In this document: piece by piece, positions 25,165 through 34,032 of the stretch
How positions within the stretch are numbered: the first letter of the stretch is position 1
Layout: every line of letters starts with the position of its first letter
Source of the DNA: Gillisella vitis
GTDB lineage: Bacteria; Pseudomonadota; Alphaproteobacteria; Rhizobiales; Rhizobiaceae
Direction: 5' to 3'
DNA length: 64,000 bases
Assembly: GCF_001541345.2 (NCBI RefSeq)
Contig: NZ_LMVL02000005.1
Span: 413,058-477,057 of the forward strand
Translations under genes and position numbers: made by a program
Notes under the pieces: model-generated
The model's input: the letters and a program-made list of their open reading frames with translations, nothing else
The model's database searches: none
What the model was told of the DNA's origin: nothing

Positions 25165-25725
25165 TCAACCGCGTAATGAACGGTTGATCGCCCGCGTCAG
25201 CGACCATGGTGCTATGCCATGTTCGGCAGCGATCTGGGCCGGTTTGGCCGCCCCGGTGGCGATCCGGCGACGGGCGTCCGACAATTGGGCAGGCGTCAAC
25301 TTGGGCGGACGGCCCAACCGCACGCCGCGCCTTCGCGCCGCAGCCAGCCCCTGTTTGGTCCGGCGTGAGAGCATCCGTTGCTCGAATTCAGCAAGGCCAC
25401 TCATGATAGTGTAGATGAAATAGCCTTCCGGCGTCGTCGTATCAATGTTGAGGCTGGCAATGGTGAAGGCGACCCCGCGCTTGTTGAGCGCGTCGAGTTC
25501 GTTCAGCGCATCTTTGGCCGAGCGGAAGGCACGGTCCAAGTCCCAAATAACCAGCATATCCCCGGCCTCCAGCGAACGGATCGTCTGTTCGTAGATCGGG
25601 CGTTTCCGGCTGACTGCCGACAGTGTTTCGACAACATATTCGTCGCACAGGTCTTTTAGCCCATCAATCTGGCGGTCGGGGCATTGTTCGCCGGTCGAAA
25701 CGCGCAGATATCCAATCTTTTTCAT
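25165..25725 (-). CDS. Small serine recombinase (resolvase/invertase family)
   Basis: The 186-residue protein has the catalytic domain with Ser10 in MKKIGYLRVSTGEQ, the conserved IWDLDRAFRS and GEFEQRM-like AEFEQRMLSRR segments, and a C-terminal helix-turn-helix (GRPPKLT ... AQIAAEHGIAPWSL) that binds a res or inversion site. It is of TnpR/Hin/PinR size. No transposase is next to it, so it may be left over from a Tn3-like element, or may act on the 15-bp repeats that bracket the block. ATG 25725 is used because the frame's first codon, TTG 25734, adds only three residues. Confidence 0.88.
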   Translation of the reverse strand: MKKIGYLRVSTGEQCPDRQIDGLKDLCDEYVVETLSAVSRKRPIYEQTIRSLEAGDMLVIWDLDRAFRSAKDALNELDALNKRGVAFTIASLNIDTTTPEGYFIYTIMSGLAEFEQRMLSRRTKQGLAAARRRGVRLGRPPKLTPAQLSDARRRIATGAAKPAQIAAEHGIAPWSLTRAINRSLRG

Positions 25726-25786
25726 TAAATTCAATGCCTTAAAAAATTCATCGTGACCCGGCTTCGGCCACAGAATTGACCCTTTT

Positions 25787-25801
25787 CGTGAACCCTGTTT
25801 T
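25787..25801. repeat. Direct repeat copy 2 (CGTGAACCCTGTTTT)
   Basis: Identical to 22598-22612 in the same orientation. It lies 62 bases upstream of the resolvase start, the place where a resolution site would be expected. Confidence 0.6.
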
Positions 25802-25913
25802 TCGTCCCTGGCTATATTGGCTCTATACTCAAAAACCCCGAATTACCTATGCTTTGTACTATATACTACCATAAGTTAAGCCGTTATGAAAATTTCAACA
25901 AATTCCGTCGTCA

Positions 25914-26258
25914 ATGTTGAACGGTAACTATCTGAAATACATTGCAAATGCAGCCGTTGCGCTGCCTCTTGCGGCGCTTCCGGTGAAGACCCAGGCGGCT
26001 GAATTCACGGCTGGCATCGTTGTCACGAAAATGGCGGAAGCCGACCGCTATCCCTTTATATCAGGCATTGTCGAGGGACTGGCCTATGCCCGTTACAAGA
26101 AAGACGCCGACGACACCAAGGGCATGAAATGTATCTACACCTGGTTTTATGAAACCAAAAGCCGCACGGAAGAAATACTCGAAACTTTCAAGAAATTTCC
26201 TGACTATACGGCAGGCGCTGTGATGGCGGCTATGGCGGAGAAGGAGTGCGGGGCCTGA
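25914..26258 (+). CDS. Small exported protein resembling Rap1a/Tai immunity proteins
   Basis: A 114-residue protein with a signal peptide (hydrophobic 9-23, cleavage probably after TQA-A). The mature part has two Cys (MKCIYTWF and KECGA), a central helix (FISGIVEGLAYARYK) and ends in FKKFPDYTAGAVMAAMAEKECG. This Cys spacing and the late FP-aromatic-helix-C end resemble the Rap1a/Tai family of periplasmic immunity proteins. The match is by pattern only. It is coupled by TGATG to the next gene. Confidence 0.6.
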   Translation: MLNGNYLKYIANAAVALPLAALPVKTQAAEFTAGIVVTKMAEADRYPFISGIVEGLAYARYKKDADDTKGMKCIYTWFYETKSRTEEILETFKKFPDYTAGAVMAAMAEKECGA

Positions 26259-26992
26259 TGGAAATGACGCCGCTTCGCTCATATCGCGAGGAATTTGCCA
26301 AACGTGCCGAGTGGCGGCGTGATGACGAACTGCGTCTCGATCAAATTAAGCAAAAAGACGAAAAGGATAAGAAGGCCGAACGGGAACACAATGCCGAAGA
26401 AGAGGCAATGCTCGATATGGTGGCCGTCGTCATGGCAACGGAAACAGAGATTGCCGCATTCGAAGTGGAACTCGATGCTTACGATGCTGCAACCGTTGAA
26501 GCTCTGATGGACAATGAAGAGCGATTAACCGCAGTTCGTGAGGAACTGAAGGTTCTGCTTGATCAAGCCTATGTGCTTCCTGACGGTCGCCGCGTTTTCA
26601 AGACAGAAGACGGCACGCGCGTATTCGATGAACGCGGCGTCGAGGTGAAAGACTTTGATCCCGACATGATCGAGGATTGGCGCCCCGATTGGGAGAAATA
26701 TCAGAACCCATTTGAGCGCGAATCCGACTTGGTGAAGCAGCGCGAGGACATTCTTGAGTTCCAGAAACTGCAAGACGACATTCGCGCAGAGACGCAGAAT
26801 GCCAAAGAGGATGGCGGCATGAGCCGCGAGCGCCTCGAAGAGCTCAAAGCAAAACTGGCCGAAGAGGCCCCAGATGCCGTTAGGGCGAAGATGGATAGAG
26901 ACGGTCCGAGACAGGATGCCGAGCTGCCAGCCACACCGAAACCGGAAACAACCTTCCGCCCCGTCGGAAAGCTGGACATGCCAGCGCTTTAG
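26258..26992 (+). CDS. Unknown 244-residue coiled-coil protein
   Basis: A very charged protein with long helical stretches (residues 10-45 and 145-215) of coiled-coil character, a short beta-rich motif (LPDGRRVFKTEDGTRVFDERGVEV) in the middle, and a Pro-rich tail. Its start shares a base with the stop of the exported protein (TGATG). The central D-G-x-R-V-F-x-x-x-D-G pattern occurs in some conjugation-associated coiled-coil proteins, but I cannot assign a family. Confidence 0.6.
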   Translation: MEMTPLRSYREEFAKRAEWRRDDELRLDQIKQKDEKDKKAEREHNAEEEAMLDMVAVVMATETEIAAFEVELDAYDAATVEALMDNEERLTAVREELKVLLDQAYVLPDGRRVFKTEDGTRVFDERGVEVKDFDPDMIEDWRPDWEKYQNPFERESDLVKQREDILEFQKLQDDIRAETQNAKEDGGMSRERLEELKAKLAEEAPDAVRAKMDRDGPRQDAELPATPKPETTFRPVGKLDMPAL

Positions 26993-27441
26993 GCCCCGTT
27001 GTCGAGTTGACTAGGCAGAGTACTCAAGGCGTCACTCCTGCAAGCTTGATGACGACAACCAAAAAATGGGGTTTTTGTTCATCTCAACCGGCAATTGGGG
27101 TGAGCTATGATTCTGTCTATTATGCCAAATTGCACAGAGATATTATGGTTGGCTTGAAATAACTGTCCGCACTAAGAGCAGCGTGCCGATAAATTCTACC
27201 AATTGTTTATAGTCGACGCGGCGTTGAAGTGTCTTCTGTGGCACTATTGAATGATTATGGCTGGATAAGATTGCTTGCAAAGGGATTTTTGGTTGCATTC
27301 CTGAAGCCAAATCAGGCATAAATGGTGCATTAACCATGGCAAGAATATTCTTGCGGGTTTTCGCGCTACCGTAGTATTTTATTTCAGCGGTATGCCGGTG
27401 CGCTTGTCGGTGTGGAAGGACCCTTAACGCGAGAGAGATGT
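26993..27441. other. Intergenic region, no gene seen
   Basis: About 450 AT-richer bases between two + strand genes. No ORF with a ribosome-binding site and no strong hairpin terminator stands out. It presumably carries the end of the 26.3-27.0 kb transcript and the promoter of the next small gene. Confidence 0.4.
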
Positions 27442-27642
27442 GTGGCAGATTTAGATAAAGGGACGCTCGCGGCTGAATTGCGTAGCGCCGTTAAAGAAAT
27501 TCTAGATGTTTCTCACCCGTCTCGACATGATCTTGTCGATAAGATCATCGCGGAAGTTTACGCCGATGAGGTGGTGATGGAAATCCAGGCTACTGCGCAC
27601 ACGCGCAAACTCAGGTCCCGAACTGGGCCCACGCAACCCTAA
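27442..27642 (+). CDS. Small unknown protein (66 residues)
   Basis: A short helical, charged protein (LAAELRSAVKEILDVSHPSRHDLVDKIIAEVYADE) with a GTG start behind GAGAG. It might bind nucleic acid or a partner, but no motif is evident. Its 3' end overlaps the convergent membrane-protein gene by 32 bases. Moderate doubt that it is a real gene. Confidence 0.4.
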   Translation: MADLDKGTLAAELRSAVKEILDVSHPSRHDLVDKIIAEVYADEVVMEIQATAHTRKLRSRTGPTQP

Positions 27643-28255
27643 TAGGCGCATCCAAGAAGGTTAAGCCGAAAAGTATTGTTGAGGCTACGATATAAAGTAG
27701 CCATATAACAGCGCGCGTGTTTCGACAACTATCCCTTCCGACGTGGTTTCTGGTGTTCCAGTGCTTTTCAAGTTCTGTAATCCAAAAATCCGCATTTGCA
27801 CTTTCGAATAAGTTTTCAATCTTTATTCTGATTTTTTCTTTATTCTGCTCCTGAGTCCATTCAATGTTGCTTGCAATAGCCTTCGCATATCCGCTTGAGG
27901 CGCGATTGTGCTCCGCAAGATATTGAATTTTCAAAAACGCATCAGCAACGCACGCCCCAACGAACGCATGCCGGTTGGGATACTCCCGCACAATCCGAGG
28001 CGTTCTAAGATCGAAAATTATATTCGCGATTAAAAAACACAATCCTGCAATATAAAGTAAGAGCATATTTGTGGGCGTTGGGAGTTCAACAGCCGTGTAT
28101 CTCTCAACAAAGCGAGCCACAGTCTGATACAATGGCACGACGATTACCATTGCAGAAACAGCAAATGGGACGCCGGTTGTGCGAGTACGCCGAAGTTGGG
28201 ACCAACTCGGCAGGTACCGCAAATAACGACGACGAACCCAGAACGGTATTCCCAT
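27611..28255 (-). CDS. Membrane protein with two N-terminal helices and a C-terminal helix
   Basis: A 214-residue protein with hydrophobic segments at about 30-50, 64-82 and 185-205, separated by a cytoplasmic helical domain (residues 85-180) that contains a coiled-coil-like stretch (SNIEWTQEQNKEKIRIKIENLFESA). The two-helices-then-helical-domain layout recalls SLATT-type membrane effectors of bacterial conflict systems, but the match is loose. It lies 13 bases after the 94-residue gene, last in a three-gene run. Confidence 0.6.
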   Translation of the reverse strand: MGIPFWVRRRYLRYLPSWSQLRRTRTTGVPFAVSAMVIVVPLYQTVARFVERYTAVELPTPTNMLLLYIAGLCFLIANIIFDLRTPRIVREYPNRHAFVGACVADAFLKIQYLAEHNRASSGYAKAIASNIEWTQEQNKEKIRIKIENLFESANADFWITELEKHWNTRNHVGRDSCRNTRAVIWLLYIVASTILFGLTFLDAPIRVAWAQFGT

Positions 28256-28268
28256 GATGTTTCGTCTT

Positions 28269-28553
28269 TTAAAGTGTAGCCACAATCTTCGAAACTAATT
28301 CTGCGTCAGAGAAAGGCTGCTCCCGACTTGCCGCAAAAAAGTTATCTTCACGGTCGGTGACGACTTGTTCGATTTCGCGAGAAATAGAACGGGCCAATCC
28401 CTTAATCTTTTCCCGATCAACCTTTTGCTGTGCGAGGCGGGGCAAAACAATCTCCAGTAACTGAGTCACGTCTTTCTCAGTACGTCGCCTGAAAATTGAA
28501 CGCCGCCGACTCACCGATTTCTTCGGATACTCGTAGCGAATTGTATCACTCAT
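28269..28553 (-). CDS. Unknown 94-residue basic protein
   Basis: A basic N-terminal half (KKSVSRRRSIFRRRTEKDVTQLL) is followed by an acidic helical half. It overlaps the upstream 70-residue gene by 8 bases (frame GATGAGTGA). No domain recognised. The Arg clusters could bind nucleic acid or membrane lipids. The coupling to the membrane-protein gene suggests a shared function. Confidence 0.55.
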   Translation of the reverse strand: MSDTIRYEYPKKSVSRRRSIFRRRTEKDVTQLLEIVLPRLAQQKVDREKIKGLARSISREIEQVVTDREDNFFAASREQPFSDAELVSKIVATL

Positions 28554-28758
28554 CGAGAATACCACTTTCCACAATGCGCCTGATAACTTCAGGATTTCCT
28601 CTGTTGCGGAATCTATTTTCAAGATTCTTCCGCTGAATTCTTTTTATCTCATCTCTCTCAATGGCTTTGGCCAGAAGCGAATTTTGGGAAACGCGCTTGT
28701 CGAAGTTCAGTTTCTTCTTCACTTCCTCGATCATTTCGACAACTTCTTCAAGCTTCAT
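28546..28758 (-). CDS. Unknown 70-residue helical protein
   Basis: A short, highly charged helical protein (MKLEEVVEMIEEVKKKLNF ... RRIVESGILDE), the size of a regulator or antitoxin. A GGAGGG-like site lies in front of the ATG. It is first of three overlapping genes that end with a membrane protein. Not recognised. Confidence 0.55.
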   Translation of the reverse strand: MKLEEVVEMIEEVKKKLNFDKRVSQNSLLAKAIERDEIKRIQRKNLENRFRNRGNPEVIRRIVESGILDE

Positions 28759-29004
28759 TCATTTCCCTCCGTACCCCCATTTGGTATGAGAGCATTTTTT
28801 CCTCATCACACACTATATACGTGCGTCACCCAGTTGTCGTAAATATCTGTCGGCGGAATTATTTGTATTCAGTACGCACGGCACAAAATCTGCAAACAAT
28901 CTAGTCACAACACTCGATTTGGTTTCAAGATTTACGATCGTTCAAGTGAGCATGGGGTCAACCTGGCAACATATCATCGGCGTTAGATGGAGGCGTTTTC
29001 CTCG

Positions 29005-31722
29005 TTAAGATTGCTCAAACCTGCGCGCCCGGATGATCCGGGGGCGCGGCTCGGTATTCGCTAACGTTGACCAGTCCGGTTGGTCTTCCTGGTTGAGATA
29101 GAGGCGCAAGGTGTCCCGATGCCGTGTCATGGCGACGTAGGTCAATGGTTCATCCATGCTGCGTGATGCAAGGACGTAAGAGTGGTCAACTGTCGCACCT
29201 TGTGACTTGTGAATGGTCACAGCATAGCCGTGATCGAAATGGCGATAGCGGTCAGGGTCGATCGTGACGCGGCGCGTGGTATCACCATCGAGGCGCACGG
29301 CGATGTGGTTGGCATCCGCCGTTTCCACCGTACCAAGCATGCCGTTCTTGACGTCGAGTTCTTTATCGTTGCGGGTGAACACGATGCGATCTCCCGGAGC
29401 GAAGGCACGAGGACCGGTTTCGGTGGCAAAGATCGTGTCCCGTTCCATGTCGGCTGACAGACGCAAGGCACGCCGTATTGCCTGATTGAGCGCAAACACA
29501 TCCTTGCGCCGATGCGCAAAGGCCAGTTGTGTTGACGACGGGCCACCCATTTCCCGATCCTTGATATAGTCCTCCAGCAACGCGGTAAGTGCGGCTTCTT
29601 GGCCCGCGCTTCGATGGACGCAGGCATCGGCATCATAGGCTTTGAGCGCTTCCTGAATTCGTCCTTCGGCAAGATCGCGGGAGGCATGTCTCTGCCACGC
29701 CTCTTTTTGCCGATGTATCTGTTCGAGCCTTGCGGCACCATGACTCTCTATCAGATCGCGGAAGGGTGCCCCGGCCTCGATTGGCTGTAATTGTCCGGGG
29801 TCGCCGATCAGCACCAGCTTGGCGCCAACTTTCCGCAGCTTGGTCGTGATGCGCATCATCTGCCGCGTGCCGACCATCCCGGCTTCATCGATCACCAGAA
29901 CATCACCCTTGGCAATTGGCTCGTATCCATTTTTCCAACTGGTTTCCAGCGAAGCCAGCGTGCGGCTTTCAATACCAGATGCGTTGCGCAATCCTTCCGC
30001 CGCCTTGCCTGACAGTGCGGCCCCATGCACTCGTATGCCTTGGCGCGTCCAGGCATTGTGCGCGGTTTCCAGCATCACGCTCTTGCCTGATCCGGCAAGG
30101 CCGACCACGCAGGAAAACTTATCGTCGCCGAGAATCTGCCGTAGCGCCGTGCGTTGTTCGTCGCTCAGAAGAGCGCCAAAGCGATCCTGCAATCGCTTGT
30201 CCTGTTCCTGCATGGATTGTTCGATGTGATGTGCGCCGACAGCAAAGCCGCCGGATGCCGCCATCGCTTTCGCATCGGTTTCCAGCTTCTGCCCGGTGTC
30301 GCGGTAGTCGCGGGTGGTGAAATCACCGTTCTCCAATCGGACCAGTTCCGGCGAGACCAATGCCGTGTCGATCGCAGAACGCAACAGCAGGGGATCGTCG
30401 ATGAATTCCGTTAGCGCTCGCTTGATGTCGAGATCGCGGAAGGATGCCTTCTTGTGTGACAGATGCATCAGGATAAGGTCGGGCTTCTCAGCCAGTTGCG
30501 CCCGCGTGAACGGTGCGGCGTCGTTCGGCAGGAGGAGCCTTTGCCGTCTGTCGGGCCGCACGGCCTCCAGGAAAATCTCATCCAGTGCCTTGGAAAGATC
30601 GAGCGCGTTTTTACGGCTCTCCAGCAACCGGCGATCGGCCAGATGTCGGTCGATCAATTCCTGCCGCTCGGCGCGGTCGCGCGTAGCACAAGCGGCAGCC
30701 TCACGCGCCAACTCGCCCAGTAACCGTTCATAGCTGCCATTCAATCGTGCCCAGGCGGCTCTGAGGCCGCGCGGCATCCGCGCTTTGCGGGCAAGAGTTT
30801 CAGCAACAAGGCGGCGCTCCTGAGCCGCAATGAGTGCATCCCGTTCTTGCCGCTGGCTTTCGACCAGGCGCTGGAGACTTTCCGCGAACTCGCGGCTGGT
30901 GGGGATGACCTTGGTTTTCGGGTCCGCCAGGGGCAGCCCTTCGAACAGCTTTACCGCATCTTCCACCGAGGGCAAATCATTGGGTTCGCCGAGCCGGGCA
31001 CGCAAGTCCTTGGGCTTGACCCCGCACCAGCGGGATAAGGACCAAATCTTGCCATCGGCATCGACCGCCACGAAACCGCGTTGGTCGCCATGCGCGAGGC
31101 AATATCCCTCAGTCCAAAGCGCTGCCGCGAAGCCCGCGCGTGAATCGGATTGCTCCCAGCATTTCTTGAACAGGGCTTTGATGGCAGCCGGATCGTGTGC
31201 CGCTCGTTTTGCCTGTCCAGCCTCAGCACGGGAATAGTTGAGCGGATCACGCCGGGCATGATCCAGAAACCCTTCGGGCATCGACCAGCCATGATCACGA
31301 TAGAGGGTGATCGAGATGTCCATAAGTTTGCGCTTGCTATGCGCCATGTTGATCGCCCGCATGTGGGCGGGATCGATGCGCGACCAGACACAGTGGGCAT
31401 GGCGGCGACCATGTTTCTCATGGAAAATGATCGCACGCGGCTGACCGGCAAGGCCGAGCTTCGCTTCGATCCGGCCAATGGCGTCCTCGAATTCTTCCAC
31501 CGTAACCTTCGCGCCCGGCGGCGGGTTTAGGGAAACGGAAAACAGGTATTTTCGGCACTGTGTCCCTTGCGCGATTGCCTCGCTTTCCGCGAAGGCTCCC
31601 GCCAGATCATCAGCAATAAAGCCTTCGACGGCATGAACAGTCACATGATCATTGTCGCGCGTGTTCAAGAGGTGCCGCGCCAATTCGGCTCCAAATCCCC
31701 GCTCATTGCCTTCGAGGATCAT
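29005..31722 (-). CDS. Conjugative relaxase fused to RecD-like helicase
   Basis: The 905-residue protein starts with a relaxase domain whose metal-binding His cluster is visible at H101, H104, H108 and H110 (FHEKHGRRHAHCVW), as in MOBP-type/VirD2-like relaxases. A long helical linker follows, then a superfamily 1 helicase of the TraA/RecD type with Walker A near 540-548 (GLAGSGKS), DEAG near 610 (VIDEAGMVGTRQM) and the late motif THKSQGATVDH near 840. It nicks the transfer origin and unwinds the transferred strand. It overlaps the MobC-like gene by ATGA. Confidence 0.9.
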   Translation of the reverse strand: MILEGNERGFGAELARHLLNTRDNDHVTVHAVEGFIADDLAGAFAESEAIAQGTQCRKYLFSVSLNPPPGAKVTVEEFEDAIGRIEAKLGLAGQPRAIIFHEKHGRRHAHCVWSRIDPAHMRAINMAHSKRKLMDISITLYRDHGWSMPEGFLDHARRDPLNYSRAEAGQAKRAAHDPAAIKALFKKCWEQSDSRAGFAAALWTEGYCLAHGDQRGFVAVDADGKIWSLSRWCGVKPKDLRARLGEPNDLPSVEDAVKLFEGLPLADPKTKVIPTSREFAESLQRLVESQRQERDALIAAQERRLVAETLARKARMPRGLRAAWARLNGSYERLLGELAREAAACATRDRAERQELIDRHLADRRLLESRKNALDLSKALDEIFLEAVRPDRRQRLLLPNDAAPFTRAQLAEKPDLILMHLSHKKASFRDLDIKRALTEFIDDPLLLRSAIDTALVSPELVRLENGDFTTRDYRDTGQKLETDAKAMAASGGFAVGAHHIEQSMQEQDKRLQDRFGALLSDEQRTALRQILGDDKFSCVVGLAGSGKSVMLETAHNAWTRQGIRVHGAALSGKAAEGLRNASGIESRTLASLETSWKNGYEPIAKGDVLVIDEAGMVGTRQMMRITTKLRKVGAKLVLIGDPGQLQPIEAGAPFRDLIESHGAARLEQIHRQKEAWQRHASRDLAEGRIQEALKAYDADACVHRSAGQEAALTALLEDYIKDREMGGPSSTQLAFAHRRKDVFALNQAIRRALRLSADMERDTIFATETGPRAFAPGDRIVFTRNDKELDVKNGMLGTVETADANHIAVRLDGDTTRRVTIDPDRYRHFDHGYAVTIHKSQGATVDHSYVLASRSMDEPLTYVAMTRHRDTLRLYLNQEDQPDWSTLANTEPRPRIIRARRFEQS

Positions 31723-32159
31723 CGTTCTTGCCCCAACGCGGCCATCAGCAGTGTGCGCAGTGACAGGATGTAGCCATAAGCCTCTTCGATCTTCGCCCGT
31801 TCGCGATCCTCGATGACCAAAGCACCGATATTGGCCTGGTGGGCCAGTTGGTTGAGGTTGCTCGCCATTCGCGACTGCCCAAGCAGGGCAAGCGCTTCGG
31901 CTATCGCCTTTTTGTCGGCGACCGCCGAGCCTGGACGGCGCTTGCGGCGTTTCTCCTCCTTTGCGAACAGACAGGCCCGGATATAGGTGCTGAGCGTCAT
32001 GGCGTCAGCCATCTCTTCCAGTTGGGCGCGTTCAGCCTCAGTCAGCCGGATAGTGACCGGAATAGTCTTTCGGCGGGGCGAAGTTGCCGGACGCACGGAT
32101 TGCGAAAACTCCGCCTTTAGCGGCTTGGCCGCTTTATCGTCGCGCTTACCGCCGCTCAT
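31719..32159 (-). CDS. mobC: MobC-like relaxosome accessory protein
   Basis: The 146-residue protein has an N-terminal basic region, a ribbon-helix-helix-like segment (KTIPVTIRLTEAERAQLEEMADA) and the MobC signature region with ALALLGQSRMASNLNQLAHQANIGAL, which ends in a helical tail. MobC proteins bind the transfer origin and help the relaxase nick it. It is coupled to the relaxase gene by ATGA and to the upstream short ORF by another ATGA. Confidence 0.88.
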   Translation of the reverse strand: MSGGKRDDKAAKPLKAEFSQSVRPATSPRRKTIPVTIRLTEAERAQLEEMADAMTLSTYIRACLFAKEEKRRKRRPGSAVADKKAIAEALALLGQSRMASNLNQLAHQANIGALVIEDRERAKIEEAYGYILSLRTLLMAALGQER

Positions 32160-32464
32160 TGGGACGGCCCTGACCGGTGCGGGCCTCTACGGTTGCAAGA
32201 GGCTAAACTGGCGGGTTTTGCGGGTTCGTCGCCCCGCACCGCAGCCTCGAACTCTCGAAGCCTGTCAGTAATTTCCGGGGAAGCCTTGAGTTGGCTCGCC
32301 CAATTCTCTAGTTCTTCCAAGACCGAAAAGACTGGTGCGGTTTCTAGGTTGGTCCCGTCAACTGCACCATCAATATCTTTGGTGTATTGAAATCCTAGAG
32401 AGTTGGTGCGGCCCCTAACGAATTTCCCTGGAGCCGGTCTTAGGGGGCGGATGCCCCGTAACAA
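32156..32464 (-). CDS. Possible short gene before mobC
   Basis: A 102-codon frame ends in an ATGA overlap with mobC. The central part (FSVLEELENWASQLKASPEITDRLREFEAAVRG) looks like a real helical protein, while the first 25 residues are unconvincing and begin with TTG. It may be a shorter gene, or the end of a gene cut at a junction near 32.4 kb. Function unknown. Confidence 0.35.
   Translation of the reverse strand: MLRGIRPLRPAPGKFVRGRTNSLGFQYTKDIDGAVDGTNLETAPVFSVLEELENWASQLKASPEITDRLREFEAAVRGDEPAKPASLASCNRRGPHRSGPSQ
32443..32458. promoter_or_regulatory. Inverted repeat upstream of mobC, possible part of oriT
   Basis: GGGGC-GGAT-GCCCC is a short perfect hairpin about 290 bases upstream of mobC. 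Transfer origins of MobC/relaxase modules often lie just upstream of mobC beside an inverted repeat. No known nic sequence is recognised, so this is only a candidate. Confidence 0.25.
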
Positions 32465-32505
32465 CTTTCCCCGGCCGCATTCGTGACTTGAAACTGCAAA
32501 ATCGT

Positions 32506-33435
32506 CTAAATCGTAAAGCCAACTGATTCAGCCCCCCAATCAGGCTCGGAAAGGTCCAGAAGCGGCCCGATGTTGCGACCGACAAACTGAACGGCAGGAA
32601 AGCCGTTTTCCAAAAGGTAGCTTGCGGCATCGTCGTCGCCGTTCAACGCCTTCCGCAACTGCCTTTCCGGAGCCCCGTCGAAGTAACCCAGCTCCAAGTC
32701 CCGTCCCTCTTGGCCGAGGTAAATCATCGATCTGACTAGGAGATCGTAAGCGGCGCGGTAAACCTTCAAAGGCGCAGTCAAAACCTGACTTTCTTCCGCC
32801 AAGCCGTTTTGTGCCAGGCTGGCGAAACCTTGTCGCACGCTGTTGGTGGGCTTGACCTCGAACCGAACGAAGTCCGAATTTCGCTTAAGCGTTTGGCCGA
32901 TTGGCCGGTCGAAGGCGAGCGCTCCAAATTCTGGATCACTGAGTACGAGCGCAATTCGGAATGTGCTGACTTCGTCGTCGTCGATCTCATCGTAAACCTG
33001 TGTGACGTAAGCACCCTCGAAATAGAGGTCCTGATCGTGATTTACGATGAGCGCTTCTTCGCGACCAAAATGAATGTAGATTGTTTCATCACCAGGAAGC
33101 ACCAGATTGCGCAGGCTGAACGCCGAGATGTCGTTCTTAGCTAGCTTCGGGAGCAAAGCCGATACGTCGAAGATTGAGCACTCGTCGCCGTATAAAACGG
33201 GCTCTGCTATCATTTCAAAGACATTTATCCGGCCCTTCATGTCCGCGATTTGTTCGTCGGTTGCGCCCGACACCTCAGCGGTCTGGACCCAGCGAGCCAT
33301 AACGCTGCGCTGGCGGGCCAGCTTGGGATCGGACAATTGGATGTTTTTCTCAATGGCAGCTTTTGTTTGAGCGGAGCGTTCGTATCCCGCTGCCGAGATG
33401 AAAAGGATGCGTACGGGGTGTGGTAGGTAGTCCAT
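32506..33435 (-). CDS. Unknown 309-residue cytoplasmic protein
   Basis: A mixed alpha/beta protein with no membrane segment. The start (MDYLPHPVRILFISAAGYERSA) has AGAGG upstream and is followed by a helical region. The middle part (ETIYIHFGREEALIVNHDQDLYFEGAYVTQVYD) is beta rich. No catalytic signature is apparent. The longer frame to 33798 would add about 120 unconvincing residues. It stands alone between mobC and the NYN gene, so context gives no clear function. Confidence 0.65.
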   Translation of the reverse strand: MDYLPHPVRILFISAAGYERSAQTKAAIEKNIQLSDPKLARQRSVMARWVQTAEVSGATDEQIADMKGRINVFEMIAEPVLYGDECSIFDVSALLPKLAKNDISAFSLRNLVLPGDETIYIHFGREEALIVNHDQDLYFEGAYVTQVYDEIDDDEVSTFRIALVLSDPEFGALAFDRPIGQTLKRNSDFVRFEVKPTNSVRQGFASLAQNGLAEESQVLTAPLKVYRAAYDLLVRSMIYLGQEGRDLELGYFDGAPERQLRKALNGDDDAASYLLENGFPAVQFVGRNIGPLLDLSEPDWGAESVGFTI

Positions 33436-34032
33436 TGGGTGTCCTCTGGCTTTTTTCCAAAGGTTTCGCCGATCACTGCAAGCGACAAACTCGCGTGACG
33501 TTCTGCGTATCAGGTGCCCCACGGAGGCAAGGAGCGTGTAACTAGAAAGTTGCACGCCGATGCTGCAACGGAATGAGTGATAGCTGCTGCTTATCATGCG
33601 GGCTCGCTTGGTGAGAAATTGGAGCGAACTGGAGCATATCGATACCCACCAAACCTTTGGCGGTGACCATGGTTTGGGCGAGGTCATGGCTTCAATTCCT
33701 ACCGGCAGCATCGGTCGACACTGCTTCAGCTCCCGGATCGGTTGTCTTTTTTGGTGCGGTCCGTTAGGTTTGTCCCTATAGCACCTGCCCGTGGTCAAAA
33801 GTGCCGTTATCGCTGGCCCCGAACGAAATCATGTCCAACGTTTAGGTCGGCAGACACCTTACTTCCCAAACCCAAACCTTTGAGAGCCCCAGTGACTATG
33901 GCCCTTTGGTTTGTCGCTGTGAACGCTGCTGTGTGCCACCCGATCCGATAGTTTTGGCCAACTTCCAATTAATGTTGCTGGACGCACGGTGAGCTTCCGA
34001 CCAGCATGCGTTTGTTAGCACGCTAATCTGCT
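33436..34032. other. Intergenic region, no gene seen
   Basis: About 600 bases with no reading frame that I can defend. No tandem repeat, tRNA-like structure or strong terminator was noticed. It separates two unrelated cargo blocks. Confidence 0.45.

Noticed and set aside
29217..29741. 174-codon minus-strand frame within the relaxase-helicase gene
   Set aside because: It is a different frame of the same strand inside a gene with clear helicase motifs, and its composition is Arg/Pro/Ser biased.
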